Below are positions 32,812 to 41,212 of a stretch of DNA of 41,489 bases, piece by piece. This DNA comes from an uncultured Gammaproteobacteria bacterium (GTDB lineage Bacteria > Pseudomonadota > Gammaproteobacteria > Arenicellales > CALHMG01): NCBI GenBank assembly GCA_938034705.1, contig CALHMG010000173.1, forward strand, positions 1 to 41,489, read 5' to 3'. The first letter of the stretch is position 1. Each line of letters begins with the position of its first letter. The notes beneath the pieces are model-generated. The model was not told the origin of the DNA. It saw only the letters and a list, made by a program, of their open reading frames with translations, and searched no databases. Both the position numbers and the translations under genes were made by a program.

Positions 32812-33930
32812 ATGCAACCACTTGAAGGAGTCAAGGTGCTGGACTTCAGCACACTGTTGCCCGGGCCGATGGCGACATTGATTCTCGCCGAAGCCGGCGC
32901 CGAGGTGATCAAGGTCGAACGCCCCGGCATCGGTGACGAGGCGCGAACCAACGAGCCGAAGTTTGGTGACGCCAGCGTTAACTACGCTGTGCTGAATCGT
33001 GGCAAGAAAAGCGTCACGATTGATCTTAAAGCGCCGGACATGCTCGACAAGCTGACGCCGCTGATCCAGGAGATCGATATCGTGGTCGAACAGTTCAGGC
33101 CCGGTGTCATGCAGCGTCTTGGGCTGGACTATGAGTCACTGAAAAAGATCAACCCAAAGATCATCTACTGCGCGATAACCGGCTATGGCCAGACCGGGCC
33201 GATGGCCGATGATGCGGGTCATGATCTTAACTATCAGGCCCGAACAGGGATGCTGGGGATATCGGCCGGCAGTGACGGCGCACCCGTCGTGCCGCCGGTA
33301 CTGATCGCCGATCTCGCAGGTGGCACCTATCCATCGGTGGTCAACATACTGCTGGCGTTGCGCCGACGTGACATGAGCGGCGAAGGTGCGTTTATTGACA
33401 TCGCGATGACCGACAATCTGTTTCCGTTGATGTACTGGGCCATGGGTGCAGGCGAAGCGGCCGGGAAATGGCCGCGCCCGGGTGGCGAACGCGTAACCGG
33501 TGGCTCGCCGCGTTACGGCATTTATCGCACCGCCGATGACAGATTCGTCGCGGCGGCGCCGCTTGAACAGCGTTTCTGGGTCAATTTCGCACGCATCATA
33601 GAGTTGCCTGACGAGTTCTTTGACGACGCCGGCGACTGGCCGCGCACGCAAGCCAAGGTGGCGGAGTTGATCGCGAACAAGTCATCCGAACACTGGCGAA
33701 AGTCATTCGAAGGTCAGGATGTGTGTGCCTGCATCGTCGAGACACTTGAGGCGGCTTTTCACGAAGAACAATTTCGTGGTCGAGGATTGTTCGACTATCG
33801 CGTGCAGGCATCGTCGGGAGAGACAATGACCGCTATGGCGGTACCCGTCGTCCACGAATTTCGCGGCGAAAAGGGCGTTAAGCCGTATCCGGACCTCGGC
33901 GCGGACAACGATATTCTCGACAGGAGCTGA
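32812..33930 (+). CDS. Alpha-methylacyl-CoA racemase-like family III enzyme
   Basis: 372 residues. It has the family III start (EGVKVLDFSTLLPGPMATLI, AEVIKVERPG) but the racemase branch features: AGHDLNYQARTGMLG with His137 and LIADLAGGTY with Asp167. The 30-residue His-Asp spacing equals that of mycobacterial methylacyl-CoA racemase (His126/Asp156). It therefore more likely epimerises the C2 methyl of a branched acyl-CoA than transfers CoA. Two nt separate it from the previous gene. Its presence suggests that the operon handles methyl-branched substrates (terpenoid or branched alicyclic acids) whose stereochemistry must be fixed before the acyl-CoA dehydrogenase. Confidence 0.83.
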   Translation: MQPLEGVKVLDFSTLLPGPMATLILAEAGAEVIKVERPGIGDEARTNEPKFGDASVNYAVLNRGKKSVTIDLKAPDMLDKLTPLIQEIDIVVEQFRPGVMQRLGLDYESLKKINPKIIYCAITGYGQTGPMADDAGHDLNYQARTGMLGISAGSDGAPVVPPVLIADLAGGTYPSVVNILLALRRRDMSGEGAFIDIAMTDNLFPLMYWAMGAGEAAGKWPRPGGERVTGGSPRYGIYRTADDRFVAAAPLEQRFWVNFARIIELPDEFFDDAGDWPRTQAKVAELIANKSSEHWRKSFEGQDVCACIVETLEAAFHEEQFRGRGLFDYRVQASSGETMTAMAVPVVHEFRGEKGVKPYPDLGADNDILDRS

Positions 33931-33954
33931 CAGTTGAGAACAGGGAGACTATAA

Positions 33955-34947
33955 ATGCGAGCAGTTATTGTCGAAGAGATCGGGCCTGTGGATTCACCTC
34001 GCGTCCAGAATGTCCCTGATCCGGTTCCGGCCAAAGACGAGGTGGTCATCGAGAACCACGCAGCCGGTGTCAATTTCCCGGACGCGATGGTTATCGAGGG
34101 GACCTATCAGGTTCGGCCACCTGTGCCGTTTTCGCCGGGTAAGGAACTGGCGGGTATCGTCAGCGCAGTCGGCGATGATGTGAACGGTATCAAACCGGGT
34201 GATCGCGTGATTGCGCAGATCGAATACGGTGCGTGGGCCGAGCGTGTCGCAGTCCCTGCACAAAACTGCTGTCCGGTGCCGGCGCAGCTGGACTTTGCCG
34301 AGGCCGTATCGCTCGGGCTTACCTATCAGACGGCGTGGTTCGCGCTGAACGATCGCAGCCAGTATCGAAATGGTGAAACGGTACTGGTCACAGGGGCGGC
34401 AGGGGGCGTTGGTCTTGCGGCCGTGCAGCTGGCAAGTGCCTCAGGCGCCAGAGTCATTGCCGGCGTTCGGCACGAGGCCCAGCACGACCTTGTACGTGCG
34501 CACGGCGCCACCCACGTGGTTGACCTCGGTGCCGATGACCTGCGCAACACGCTCAAACAGCAGGTCATGTCGCTCACTGACGGCGACGGTGTCGATATCG
34601 TTCTGGAAAATATCGGCGGCGATGTATTCGACGCCTGTTTGCGGACGCTGAACTTTTGCGGTCGTGTGGTCGTTATCGGTTTCGCCGGTGGGCAGATACC
34701 GCAAATCAAGGCCGGTCTGATACTGGTCAAGAATATTTCCATAACCGGTCTGAACTGGGCGTTGTATCGCGAGCAACGGCTGTCACGGGTGCGTGATGCC
34801 CAAAAGCAGATATTCGATCTCGCAGTAGCCGGCAAACTTAAGCCGGAAATCATGGACCGGTTCGGCCTGGACGGGTTTGCCGATGCACTGGCCGCACTCA
34901 GAGCCGGTTCGCTCAAAGGGCAATTTGTAATCGAACCGTTGACATGA
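33955..34947 (+). CDS. NADPH:quinone oxidoreductase/MDR-family enoyl reductase
   Basis: 330 residues of the medium-chain dehydrogenase family, QOR type: GroES-like N-terminal half with AGVNFPDAMV and PFSPGKELAG, no zinc-ligand cysteines, and the dinucleotide motif VTGAAGGVGLAAVQLA (about 144-159). It would reduce an enone/quinone or a 2-enoyl-CoA with NADPH. AGGGAGA lies just upstream of ATG 33955, 24 nt after the racemase stop. In the operon it could remove an inconvenient double bond, but this is inference. Confidence 0.87.
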   Translation: MRAVIVEEIGPVDSPRVQNVPDPVPAKDEVVIENHAAGVNFPDAMVIEGTYQVRPPVPFSPGKELAGIVSAVGDDVNGIKPGDRVIAQIEYGAWAERVAVPAQNCCPVPAQLDFAEAVSLGLTYQTAWFALNDRSQYRNGETVLVTGAAGGVGLAAVQLASASGARVIAGVRHEAQHDLVRAHGATHVVDLGADDLRNTLKQQVMSLTDGDGVDIVLENIGGDVFDACLRTLNFCGRVVVIGFAGGQIPQIKAGLILVKNISITGLNWALYREQRLSRVRDAQKQIFDLAVAGKLKPEIMDRFGLDGFADALAALRAGSLKGQFVIEPLT

Positions 34948-34974
34948 CGGTCGGGTCTCGGAGATAACGATGCG

Positions 34975-35544
34975 ATGGACTCTGCAGAAAATCGCGCCAA
35001 TCTCATCCGTAACCATTTCATGGGCTGGCAGTGCCGTATCCGCCAGCAGGTGATGCGTGTTGACGGCGGGCGACCCTCCAACGGCATGCGCCCGGCGCTC
35101 TTCGGCCCGAACGGCGAGGACCTGGGCCGGATCATCGTGCTGATCAACAAGGAAGACGCGGACGAGGTCGCTACCCAGTTCAGACATATGGTGCTCAAGA
35201 CTCAGGATCCGAACGAGCGTTACGACAGCGCCATGAAATTTTTTGCGGCCGCCTACTATCAGCGTGGCCACGAGTTTGATTCGAGCCTGACCGCGTTGTT
35301 TGGCCCGGATTCAGCCGTCGCGAAGCAGCTCGCGCAAGCGGGCAGCTGTACGCTGAAATTCGACGAGTTCAACCAGCGTTACGAGATGCCGTGCGTGGTT
35401 GAGGATCTTGAACAGCATGACATTCGCTATCAGGCGACCTACTGGCACAACCGACTGTTCAATCCGGCGATGCCGGCCGACGTGCGCGTCCTCGCCCTGA
35501 CACCGAACTGGGCCGATGTCGTGGCGGAGCCGGCCGCGTTCTGA
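34975..35544 (+). CDS. Conserved-looking protein of unknown function, end of the acyl-CoA operon
   Basis: 189 residues, soluble, no signal peptide or membrane segment. Not recognised. The opening (NRANLIRNHFMGWQCRIRQQ, then VMRVDGGRPSNGMRP) is rich in Arg, His and aromatic residues, the middle is a helical EFDSSLTALFGPDSAVAKQL segment, and the end has YRATYWHNRLFNP-like sequence (YQATYWHNRLFNPAMP). Codon use is like the neighbours, GGAG (34960-34963) precedes the ATG, and it lies 27 nt behind the quinone oxidoreductase, so it is a real operon member. It could be an accessory or regulatory protein. Confidence 0.7.
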   Translation: MDSAENRANLIRNHFMGWQCRIRQQVMRVDGGRPSNGMRPALFGPNGEDLGRIIVLINKEDADEVATQFRHMVLKTQDPNERYDSAMKFFAAAYYQRGHEFDSSLTALFGPDSAVAKQLAQAGSCTLKFDEFNQRYEMPCVVEDLEQHDIRYQATYWHNRLFNPAMPADVRVLALTPNWADVVAEPAAF

Positions 35545-35858
35545 GTAGCGGGCGTGAAACCACAGGCTCAGCGGCGCTAGTCCAATTTCCTGCTCCCTGT
35601 GGGCGTCTTGCCGGATCTGCCCAGATCTGGTGCAGTCGCGTTAATTGGTCCCGAAATGGGTTCCGTTTGAAAGCCAATTTTGAAGACTCCCGACATATTC
35701 AGACACAGTTGCGTGATAGCGTCGTAACGCGCCGGTCGTTTGACAGGCGTCGTAATACAACGACGAATGATTCCACAGCTGCCGTTAAAGAGCAGCGCAT
35801 ATGCGTCAAGTATGGGGAATGGCCCACCGTTTCCCGTCGTTTATCCGGAGGAGAATGA
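35545..35858 (+). promoter_or_regulatory. Upstream region of amt with candidate promoter
   Basis: 314 nt without a gene. A consensus -35 hexamer TTGACA (35740-35745) is followed by only weak -10 candidates (ACGAAT at 17 nt, AATGAT at 20 nt). A perfect palindrome CCAGATCTGG (35621-35630) sits inside a GATCTG-CC-CAGATC dyad (35614-35627). I found no sigma-54 GG-N10-GC promoter and no clear NtrC site, although nitrogen control would be expected. The ribosome site GGAGGAG is at 35847-35853. Confidence 0.35.
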
Positions 35859-37160
35859 ATGAACAATGAAGAACTGTCAGCAGCCGTAACGCAGTTACAG
35901 GCTGACATGGCGATGACCAGCACCATCAACCTCGAGGTTTATTACTGGTGGTGTACGGCTCTGATGATCGCGATTCACGCGGGATTCCTGGCCTACGAAA
36001 TGGGCGCTTCGCGTCAGCGACACGCGCTGGCTTCAGGCGTCAAGAACATCCTGGCGTTTGCCTTCATGATTCCGACGTTCTACATGGTCGGCTGGTGGAT
36101 TTATCTGGCAATGCCGGCTGGATTCACGCCCAACTTTGAAGACGGTGCTGGCGGTGTCCCCTGGGGCGCGTCCATGGGCCCGAACCTTGCTGATAATGCC
36201 ACCGGCGTTTTCTGGGCAGCGTTTACGCTCTTCGCCTGTACCACGGCATCGATTTTCTCAGGCGCGGTCATCGAACGAATTCGCGTGAGCTCGTTTATTA
36301 TCCTCGCCGTGATCCTCGGATCGGGTGCGTGGATTCTCGCGGCTGCGTGGAGCTGGCACCCTGGCGGCTGGCTGGTCACAAAGTTTGGCTACCACGACGT
36401 CGCGGCTGCGGGTCTGGTGCACACGGTTGCCGCGTTCTTTGCTCTTGGTGTGCTGATCAACCTCGGGCCACGCGTCGGCAAGTTCAACGCCGATGGTTCA
36501 GCCAACGACCTGGCTGGACACAACATGCCACTCACCGTCACCGGACTGATGATGATCATCATCGGTTTCTTCGGCTTCCTTGGCGGTTGTTACCTCTACT
36601 CGGGTACAGCCCAGTGGACCAACATTTACGGTGCGCCGGTTACGCTGTCGTCATTCGCGTTCAACACGCTGATGAGCATGGCGGGCGGCATCATCGGCTG
36701 TTATCTCCTGACCAAGAATCCGTTCTGGATGATGTCGGGCGCTCTGGGCGGCATCTTCTCGGCAGCGGCCGGTCTTGATGTCTACTACCCGCCGCTTGCT
36801 TTCGCTCTCGGATTCGTCGGTGGTCTGATCATTCCCATCGGTGCGCGTTTTATCGAGCGTCTTGGCATCGACGACGCGGTGGCCGCGGTGTCCGTGCACG
36901 GTTTCTGTGGCGTCTGGGGGGTACTGGCCATGGGACTCTTTGCGTCGGGTTATCCGTCCGGCGAAGGCATTCCGCCAGCGTCCTTTATGGGTCAGCTTGT
37001 TGGCGCGGTAGTGATGATCGCGGTCGGCTTTATCCCTGGCTACGTCGTGTCGTTGATTCTGAAGATGATGGGCATCCTGCGAGTAAGTGACGAGGTTCAG
37101 CTTGCCGGTCTTGATGTAACGGAAGTCGGCGCGCACGGCTATCCGGAATTCAGCCGTTAA
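35859..37160 (+). CDS. amt: Ammonium transporter (Amt/MEP/Rh family)
   Basis: 433 residues with about eleven membrane helices. The pore twin histidines are H188 (GLVHTVAAFF) and H347 (SVHGFCGVWG); IERIRVSSF, HPGGWL (167-172) and IGFFGFLGG (235-243) match the Amt signatures. The C-terminal tail GLDVTEVGAHGYPEF corresponds to the regulatory tail GLD..EHGE.AY that docks PII. The N-terminus is short and soluble before helix 1, without the cleaved signal seen in E. coli AmtB. No glnK gene is adjacent; instead a 58-residue membrane protein follows after 31 nt. It moves ammonium across the inner membrane. Confidence 0.92.
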   Translation: MNNEELSAAVTQLQADMAMTSTINLEVYYWWCTALMIAIHAGFLAYEMGASRQRHALASGVKNILAFAFMIPTFYMVGWWIYLAMPAGFTPNFEDGAGGVPWGASMGPNLADNATGVFWAAFTLFACTTASIFSGAVIERIRVSSFIILAVILGSGAWILAAAWSWHPGGWLVTKFGYHDVAAAGLVHTVAAFFALGVLINLGPRVGKFNADGSANDLAGHNMPLTVTGLMMIIIGFFGFLGGCYLYSGTAQWTNIYGAPVTLSSFAFNTLMSMAGGIIGCYLLTKNPFWMMSGALGGIFSAAAGLDVYYPPLAFALGFVGGLIIPIGARFIERLGIDDAVAAVSVHGFCGVWGVLAMGLFASGYPSGEGIPPASFMGQLVGAVVMIAVGFIPGYVVSLILKMMGILRVSDEVQLAGLDVTEVGAHGYPEFSR

Positions 37161-37191
37161 TTCACGCCAACCAACTTAAGAGGAAAACACA

Positions 37192-37368
37192 ATGAATAGT
37201 GCTGGTTTTACTTCGTGGGAAGGCGTTGAAGCCTATTTCACCTTTGCCCAGAGTCCCGGAATGATTCAGTTCTGGTTCTGGCTGATGGTAGTGCTTTGTA
37301 TTATCCCGATCCTGTCGGCGATCAAGCACGAGAACAAGGTGGAACGCGACTATCGCAACAAGCGTTAG
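37192..37368 (+). CDS. 58-residue single-helix membrane protein downstream of amt
   Basis: ATG 37192 with AGAGGA (37179-37184) upstream opens a 58-codon frame ending at TAG 37366-37368. The N-terminal 22 residues are soluble (SAGFTSWEGVEAYFTFAQSP), a single hydrophobic helix follows (MIQFWFWLMVVLCIIPIL, 24-41), and a charged, basic tail ends it (IKHENKVERDYRNKR). The strong terminator right behind and the good ribosome site support a real gene co-transcribed with amt. It may be a small regulatory or accessory subunit of the transporter; not recognised as a named family. Confidence 0.75.
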   Translation: MNSAGFTSWEGVEAYFTFAQSPGMIQFWFWLMVVLCIIPILSAIKHENKVERDYRNKR

Positions 37369-37381
37369 TCAAGCACACCGC

Positions 37382-37413
37382 AAAAAAGCCCCGGCGTTGC
37401 CGGGGCTTTTTTT
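37382..37413. terminator. Bidirectional intrinsic terminator
   Basis: GCCCCGGC (37388-37395) pairs with GCCGGGGC (37399-37406) around a GTT loop, extended by A6 (37382-37387) against the T-run to 37413. The A and T tracts on both sides let it stop the amt transcript on the plus strand and the MetX-like gene on the minus strand. Confidence 0.93.
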
Positions 37414-37434
37414 ATGCCGGATTCTTCGTGCGGC

Positions 37435-38448
37435 TCAGCCTGTCAGCAATTCTGACAACGCTGACTCGATAAACGCAGTCGCCGCTTTTTCCCGCCCCGG
37501 TCCACCGGCGCAGTGTCCCCAGATCGATTCGATGACGCGCAGCTCCGCGTTGGGCATATGTGAAACTTCGATTTCACTGTCCTCTGGCGGGAAATACATG
37601 TCCGTGCGACTGGGCATGACGATCGCCCTGGCTTTGATGCCTGCGAGTGCGGCCTCGAAGTCGCCGCCGTAAAGCGTATGTTCGCCGATGTCGCCGAGCT
37701 GCCACGTGTGCAGCTTGGCCAGCAGGTCGTTGGCGTCCCATTCGAGATGCTCCTCTTCCCAGGCGTCGAGCATCGCTTCCAGCGACTCATGTCCAAACTC
37801 TGTCCACAGCTCTTCGCGAAACCAGCTTTGGGAAAACGCCCAGCCACAGTAGGCGCGACCAAATGCACGAAGCCCGCGCTCGGGCTGTACCGGGTAGTGT
37901 CCGTTGTTCCAGGCGGGGTCAGCCGTCAGCGCTGCTTTCACGCCTTCCAGAAATGCGGTGTTGTGATGGGAACAGCGGGCCGATCCGGCCCATGGCGCAA
38001 TCGCCCGAACCATCTCGGGAAAGTCCGCAGCCCAGTGAAACGACTGCATTGCGCCCATCGACCAGCCGGCGACGAGCGCGATTGACTGCACGTCGAACAG
38101 ATCGGTGAGCATACGGTGCTGGCAGCGGACGTTGTCGTAGGCGGTGACGTCTGGAAAGTTGCCACCGGCGCAGTCGCCGGACGCATTGCTCGGTGAGGTT
38201 GACAGTCCATTCCCAAAAAGATTCGGGGAGACTATAAAGTAGCGCGTCGGATCAAGAGCGCGACCGGGCGCTATGATGGGCTCATAACTTTCGTGTGTGC
38301 CGGTGTAGTAGGTGGGCAGTACAACCACGTTGTCTCGCGCGGCATTGAGATCCCCCCATGTGGCGTAGCAAAGCTTCGCGTCGGTCAGCGTCTTGCCGCT
38401 TTGTAGCTGAACGTCGCCAAGTTCATAACATTCTGTTCCCTGTTTCAT
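37435..38448 (-). CDS. MetX-like alpha/beta hydrolase (homoserine acetyltransferase family)
   Basis: 337 residues. The fold and blocks follow homoserine O-acetyltransferase-type proteins: FIVSPNLFGNGLSTSPSN (71-88), the nucleophile elbow GWSMGAMQ (S130), the acid in PSRTDMYFPPED (D283) and the His in WGHCAGG (H312). MetX itself has GGSMGGMQ and is longer (about 370-380), so this belongs to the wider family of MetX-like hydrolases whose reaction is often untested. No methionine genes are nearby. It is divergent from the DUF1989-GcvT fusion gene, with a 234-nt shared upstream region, which may indicate a common pathway or regulator. Confidence 0.75.
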   Translation of the reverse strand: MKQGTECYELGDVQLQSGKTLTDAKLCYATWGDLNAARDNVVVLPTYYTGTHESYEPIIAPGRALDPTRYFIVSPNLFGNGLSTSPSNASGDCAGGNFPDVTAYDNVRCQHRMLTDLFDVQSIALVAGWSMGAMQSFHWAADFPEMVRAIAPWAGSARCSHHNTAFLEGVKAALTADPAWNNGHYPVQPERGLRAFGRAYCGWAFSQSWFREELWTEFGHESLEAMLDAWEEEHLEWDANDLLAKLHTWQLGDIGEHTLYGGDFEAALAGIKARAIVMPSRTDMYFPPEDSEIEVSHMPNAELRVIESIWGHCAGGPGREKAATAFIESALSELLTG

Positions 38449-38682
38449 TGTTTGCCTTTGCTGATTGTTCTTTGAACCGATCTTGAAAGTGTCCGGCGCG
38501 ACCCGGTGTTCGCAAGACGGGACGGGTTCGGTGTTGTTTCCAAAGCGTCCTCGGGCGCGCCACCTGACGATTGCACGACCAATCTGGTACCGAACATTTG
38601 CGTGACCATTACACGAGTGCGAACGAACGTCCTATACTGGTCCACAGTCTGAACTCCCGTCTTCGAGGTCCCTGACGAACCC
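38449..38682. promoter_or_regulatory. Divergent promoter region with a possible operator
   Basis: 234 nt between the MetX-like gene and the DUF1989-GcvT gene. TATACT at 38634-38639 is the best -10 hexamer toward the GcvT side, overlapping the dyad ACTG-N5-CAGT (38636-38648). Half-sites of the TGGT/ACCA kind are also present (TGGTACC at 38585-38591, TGACCATTA at 38603-38611), the type used by GntR/FCD regulators such as the one encoded at the window end. The link is inference. Confidence 0.35.
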
Positions 38683-41049
38683 ATGGCAGCTCTTCCACAG
38701 GTCGCGCAGTTTGCAACACGTCTGGAGCCAGCGCTATGGCGACAGCAACCGGGGCTTGAACGTCACCGAATCAAAGGCACGGGCAGCGTGCTGGTCGAGC
38801 TGTTGCCGGGTGATCGCCTGGTTCTGCAGGACCCCGAAGGTCTGCAGAACGCGGAACTGGTCTGTATTGACGCGAACGGTCGGCTGGATTTAAGCGCGAT
38901 CGGGGTCGAGCCAAACATCGCCGCTGACGGGATTCGCAAAGCGGCTGAACAGTCAACCGAAGACGCGGGGCGGCTGCGTGCGGCACTCAAACGACGAAAC
39001 GTCGATCTGGGTCAGCTTAAAGCTTTTGATCCGCTTGGGCATGATGCGCCGGCGGGGACGGCGGTTGAGTTCAGCTGTCAGCAGGCGGTGACGCTGGTTG
39101 CGTGCGCACCGGGCAAACGCCTTGATTTGATTGATCCCAACGGCAAGCCACCGACAGATCTGCTGTTGTGGATAGAGCGCGCGAATGTCGATCTGCTCGA
39201 CGGTGGTGGCGTTCTGCTGCCTGAGCCTCTGGCTGACCCGAGACTGGATTTTCGGGTTGCTGCCATGACCGCACAGTCCTACACCGTGCGTAAGGGTGAG
39301 TACATTCAGATTATCGACGTGCAGGGCCGCGAGTGCACCGATTTTCAGGCGTTCGATGTTCGATCGCTTGATAAAGGTATCGAGCGACCGCTCGATATGA
39401 CCGTGACCCACAGCATGATGGCGTCGGCGTACCCCAGCCCGGGGCTGTACTCCAAATACTTCGACGCTGATTTCACGCCGCTGGTGGAAGTCGTGCGCGA
39501 CACAATCGGGCGGCACGATACCTTTGGGCTGGCGTGCACGGCGCGGTCTTACGAGGACGTGGGTTATTTCGGTCACCCTAACTGCAGCGACAACTTCTCT
39601 TACGCGCTGGCCGAATACGGTATAGCGCCACGACGCGGCTGGCCGGCGATCAATCTCAACTACAACACGGCGGTTGACGACACCAACGCGATTATTGCCG
39701 ATGAGTCCTGGTCCAGACCCGGTGACTACATCATGTTTCAGGCGCTGGAGGACCTGGTGTGTGTTTCGTCCGCGTGTCCCGACGACATCACGCCGACCAA
39801 TTCCTGGAACCCAACGGATATTCATGTTCGTGTCTATCCTGCGGCCAACACTTTTTCAAAAGCGATTGCCTACCGAATGACTCCCGACTCTGATGCAGCC
39901 CTGACCAAAGAAACCGGCTTTTATTCGCGCATGTCCGAAAGGACAAGAAATTTCAGCGAGTACAACGGCTACTGGCTCCCTGATCACTTCAATAATTCAG
40001 GTGCCGAAGAAGAATACTGGGCGTGTCGCGAGCGCGTCGCCGTGATGGACCTGTCGCCACTTCGCAAGTTTGAAGTCACGGGTCCCGATGCCGAAGCGCT
40101 GATGCAGTGGACGATCACTCGCAACGTCAAGCGCATGTCTGTTGGACACGTCGTTTACACCGCGATGTGTTACGAGCATGGCGGCATGGTTGACGACGGT
40201 ACGGCGTTCAGAATGGGCGACAACGCGTTTCGCTGGATTGGTGGCTGCGACTACGGCGGCGAGTGGCTGCGAAAGCAGGCGAAGGAACAGAACCTCGACC
40301 GTGTTCTGATCAAATCCTCCACGGATCAGATGCACAACATTGCGGTACAGGGTCCAAGGAGTCGCGACCTTCTGAAAAAAATCATCTGGACGCCACCCGC
40401 CCAGGCCGCCATCGACGAACTTGAGTGGTTCAGGTTTACCGTGGGTCGAATCAGTGCGTTTGAAGGTATTCCGGTGGTCGTGTCGCGCACAGGATTTACC
40501 GGCGAGCTTGGCTACGAGGTTTTCTGTCACCCTGACGACGCGACGGCGGTTTGGGACGCAGTTTTTGAAGCCGGTGAAGAGTTTGGCGTGTCTCCGCTCG
40601 GTCTTTCGGCGCTGGACACGCTGCGCATTGAAGCGGGTCTTGTTATGGCCGGAAACGAATTTTGCGACCAGACAGATCCGTTTGAGGCCGGCATCGGCTT
40701 TACCGTGCCACTGAAGTCAAAAGACGACGATTTCATGGGCAAGGCGGCACTGATCGAACGCAAGGCACACCCCCAGCGCAAACTGGTGGGGCTGGAGCTT
40801 GAAGGCAACGAACCGGCTGCGACCGGCGACTGCATTCACATTGAGCGAGGTCAGATGGGCGAAGTCACCAGCGCCACACGCTCGCCAAAGCTGTCAAAGA
40901 ACATCGCAATGGCCAAACTCGAAACGCCCTATACGGAGATCGGCACCCGTGTTGAAATTGGCAAACTCGACGGGCATCAGAAACGAATCCCGGCAACGGT
41001 GGTACGTCTCGCGTTCTATGATCCTGACAAGACGTTGCCTCGCAGCTGA
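38683..41049 (+). CDS. DUF1989 (urea carboxylase-associated)-GcvT aminomethyltransferase fusion
   Basis: 788 residues. Residues about 195-395 form a DUF1989 domain: MTVTHSMMASAYPS, RECTDFQAF (Cys218), GHPNCSDNF (His298, Cys301) and the PGDYIMFQALEDLVCVSSACPDD block; the Cys/His set suggests metal binding. The first 180 residues repeat its beta-hairpin motif twice (GDRLVLQDPEGLQNAELV, about 43-60, and GKRLDLIDPNGKPPTDLL, about 144-161), so the N-terminus is a degenerate duplicate. From about 420 on it is a GcvT/aminomethyltransferase: MCYEHGGMVDDGT with the family Asp, SRTGFTGELGYEVF, and the GLEL barrel. GcvT relatives move one-carbon units from an amine or methyl donor to tetrahydrofolate. 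It probably demethylates a small N- or S-methyl compound; not glycine cleavage, since no gcvH/gcvP is near. Confidence 0.82.
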   Translation: MAALPQVAQFATRLEPALWRQQPGLERHRIKGTGSVLVELLPGDRLVLQDPEGLQNAELVCIDANGRLDLSAIGVEPNIAADGIRKAAEQSTEDAGRLRAALKRRNVDLGQLKAFDPLGHDAPAGTAVEFSCQQAVTLVACAPGKRLDLIDPNGKPPTDLLLWIERANVDLLDGGGVLLPEPLADPRLDFRVAAMTAQSYTVRKGEYIQIIDVQGRECTDFQAFDVRSLDKGIERPLDMTVTHSMMASAYPSPGLYSKYFDADFTPLVEVVRDTIGRHDTFGLACTARSYEDVGYFGHPNCSDNFSYALAEYGIAPRRGWPAINLNYNTAVDDTNAIIADESWSRPGDYIMFQALEDLVCVSSACPDDITPTNSWNPTDIHVRVYPAANTFSKAIAYRMTPDSDAALTKETGFYSRMSERTRNFSEYNGYWLPDHFNNSGAEEEYWACRERVAVMDLSPLRKFEVTGPDAEALMQWTITRNVKRMSVGHVVYTAMCYEHGGMVDDGTAFRMGDNAFRWIGGCDYGGEWLRKQAKEQNLDRVLIKSSTDQMHNIAVQGPRSRDLLKKIIWTPPAQAAIDELEWFRFTVGRISAFEGIPVVVSRTGFTGELGYEVFCHPDDATAVWDAVFEAGEEFGVSPLGLSALDTLRIEAGLVMAGNEFCDQTDPFEAGIGFTVPLKSKDDDFMGKAALIERKAHPQRKLVGLELEGNEPAATGDCIHIERGQMGEVTSATRSPKLSKNIAMAKLETPYTEIGTRVEIGKLDGHQKRIPATVVRLAFYDPDKTLPRS

Positions 41050-41212
41050 GGCGTGTTACCAGTTAGATGATGACAGGCGAGGGTGACAGGTGAAGGCCGC
41101 GGTCGCGTGATCTTCGGCAACGAATAGCGTCCAACTCGACCTTTAAATCGACGACCCTTTGCTGTCGCTGCCCAAAGGCAAGGGAAGCCTGACAAACCTG
41201 TCTCGGTTGGCG

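Noticed and set aside
35740-35771. Sigma-54/NtrC control of amt
   Set aside because: No GG-N10-GC promoter or GCAC-N7-GTGC-type site could be found; only a sigma-70-like -35 hexamer is visible.
41050-41212. Terminator between the GcvT fusion and the GntR gene
   Set aside because: Only a 6-bp CCTTTG/CAAAGG stem with an 11-nt loop and no T-run, plus a short TGACAGG direct repeat; too weak to call.
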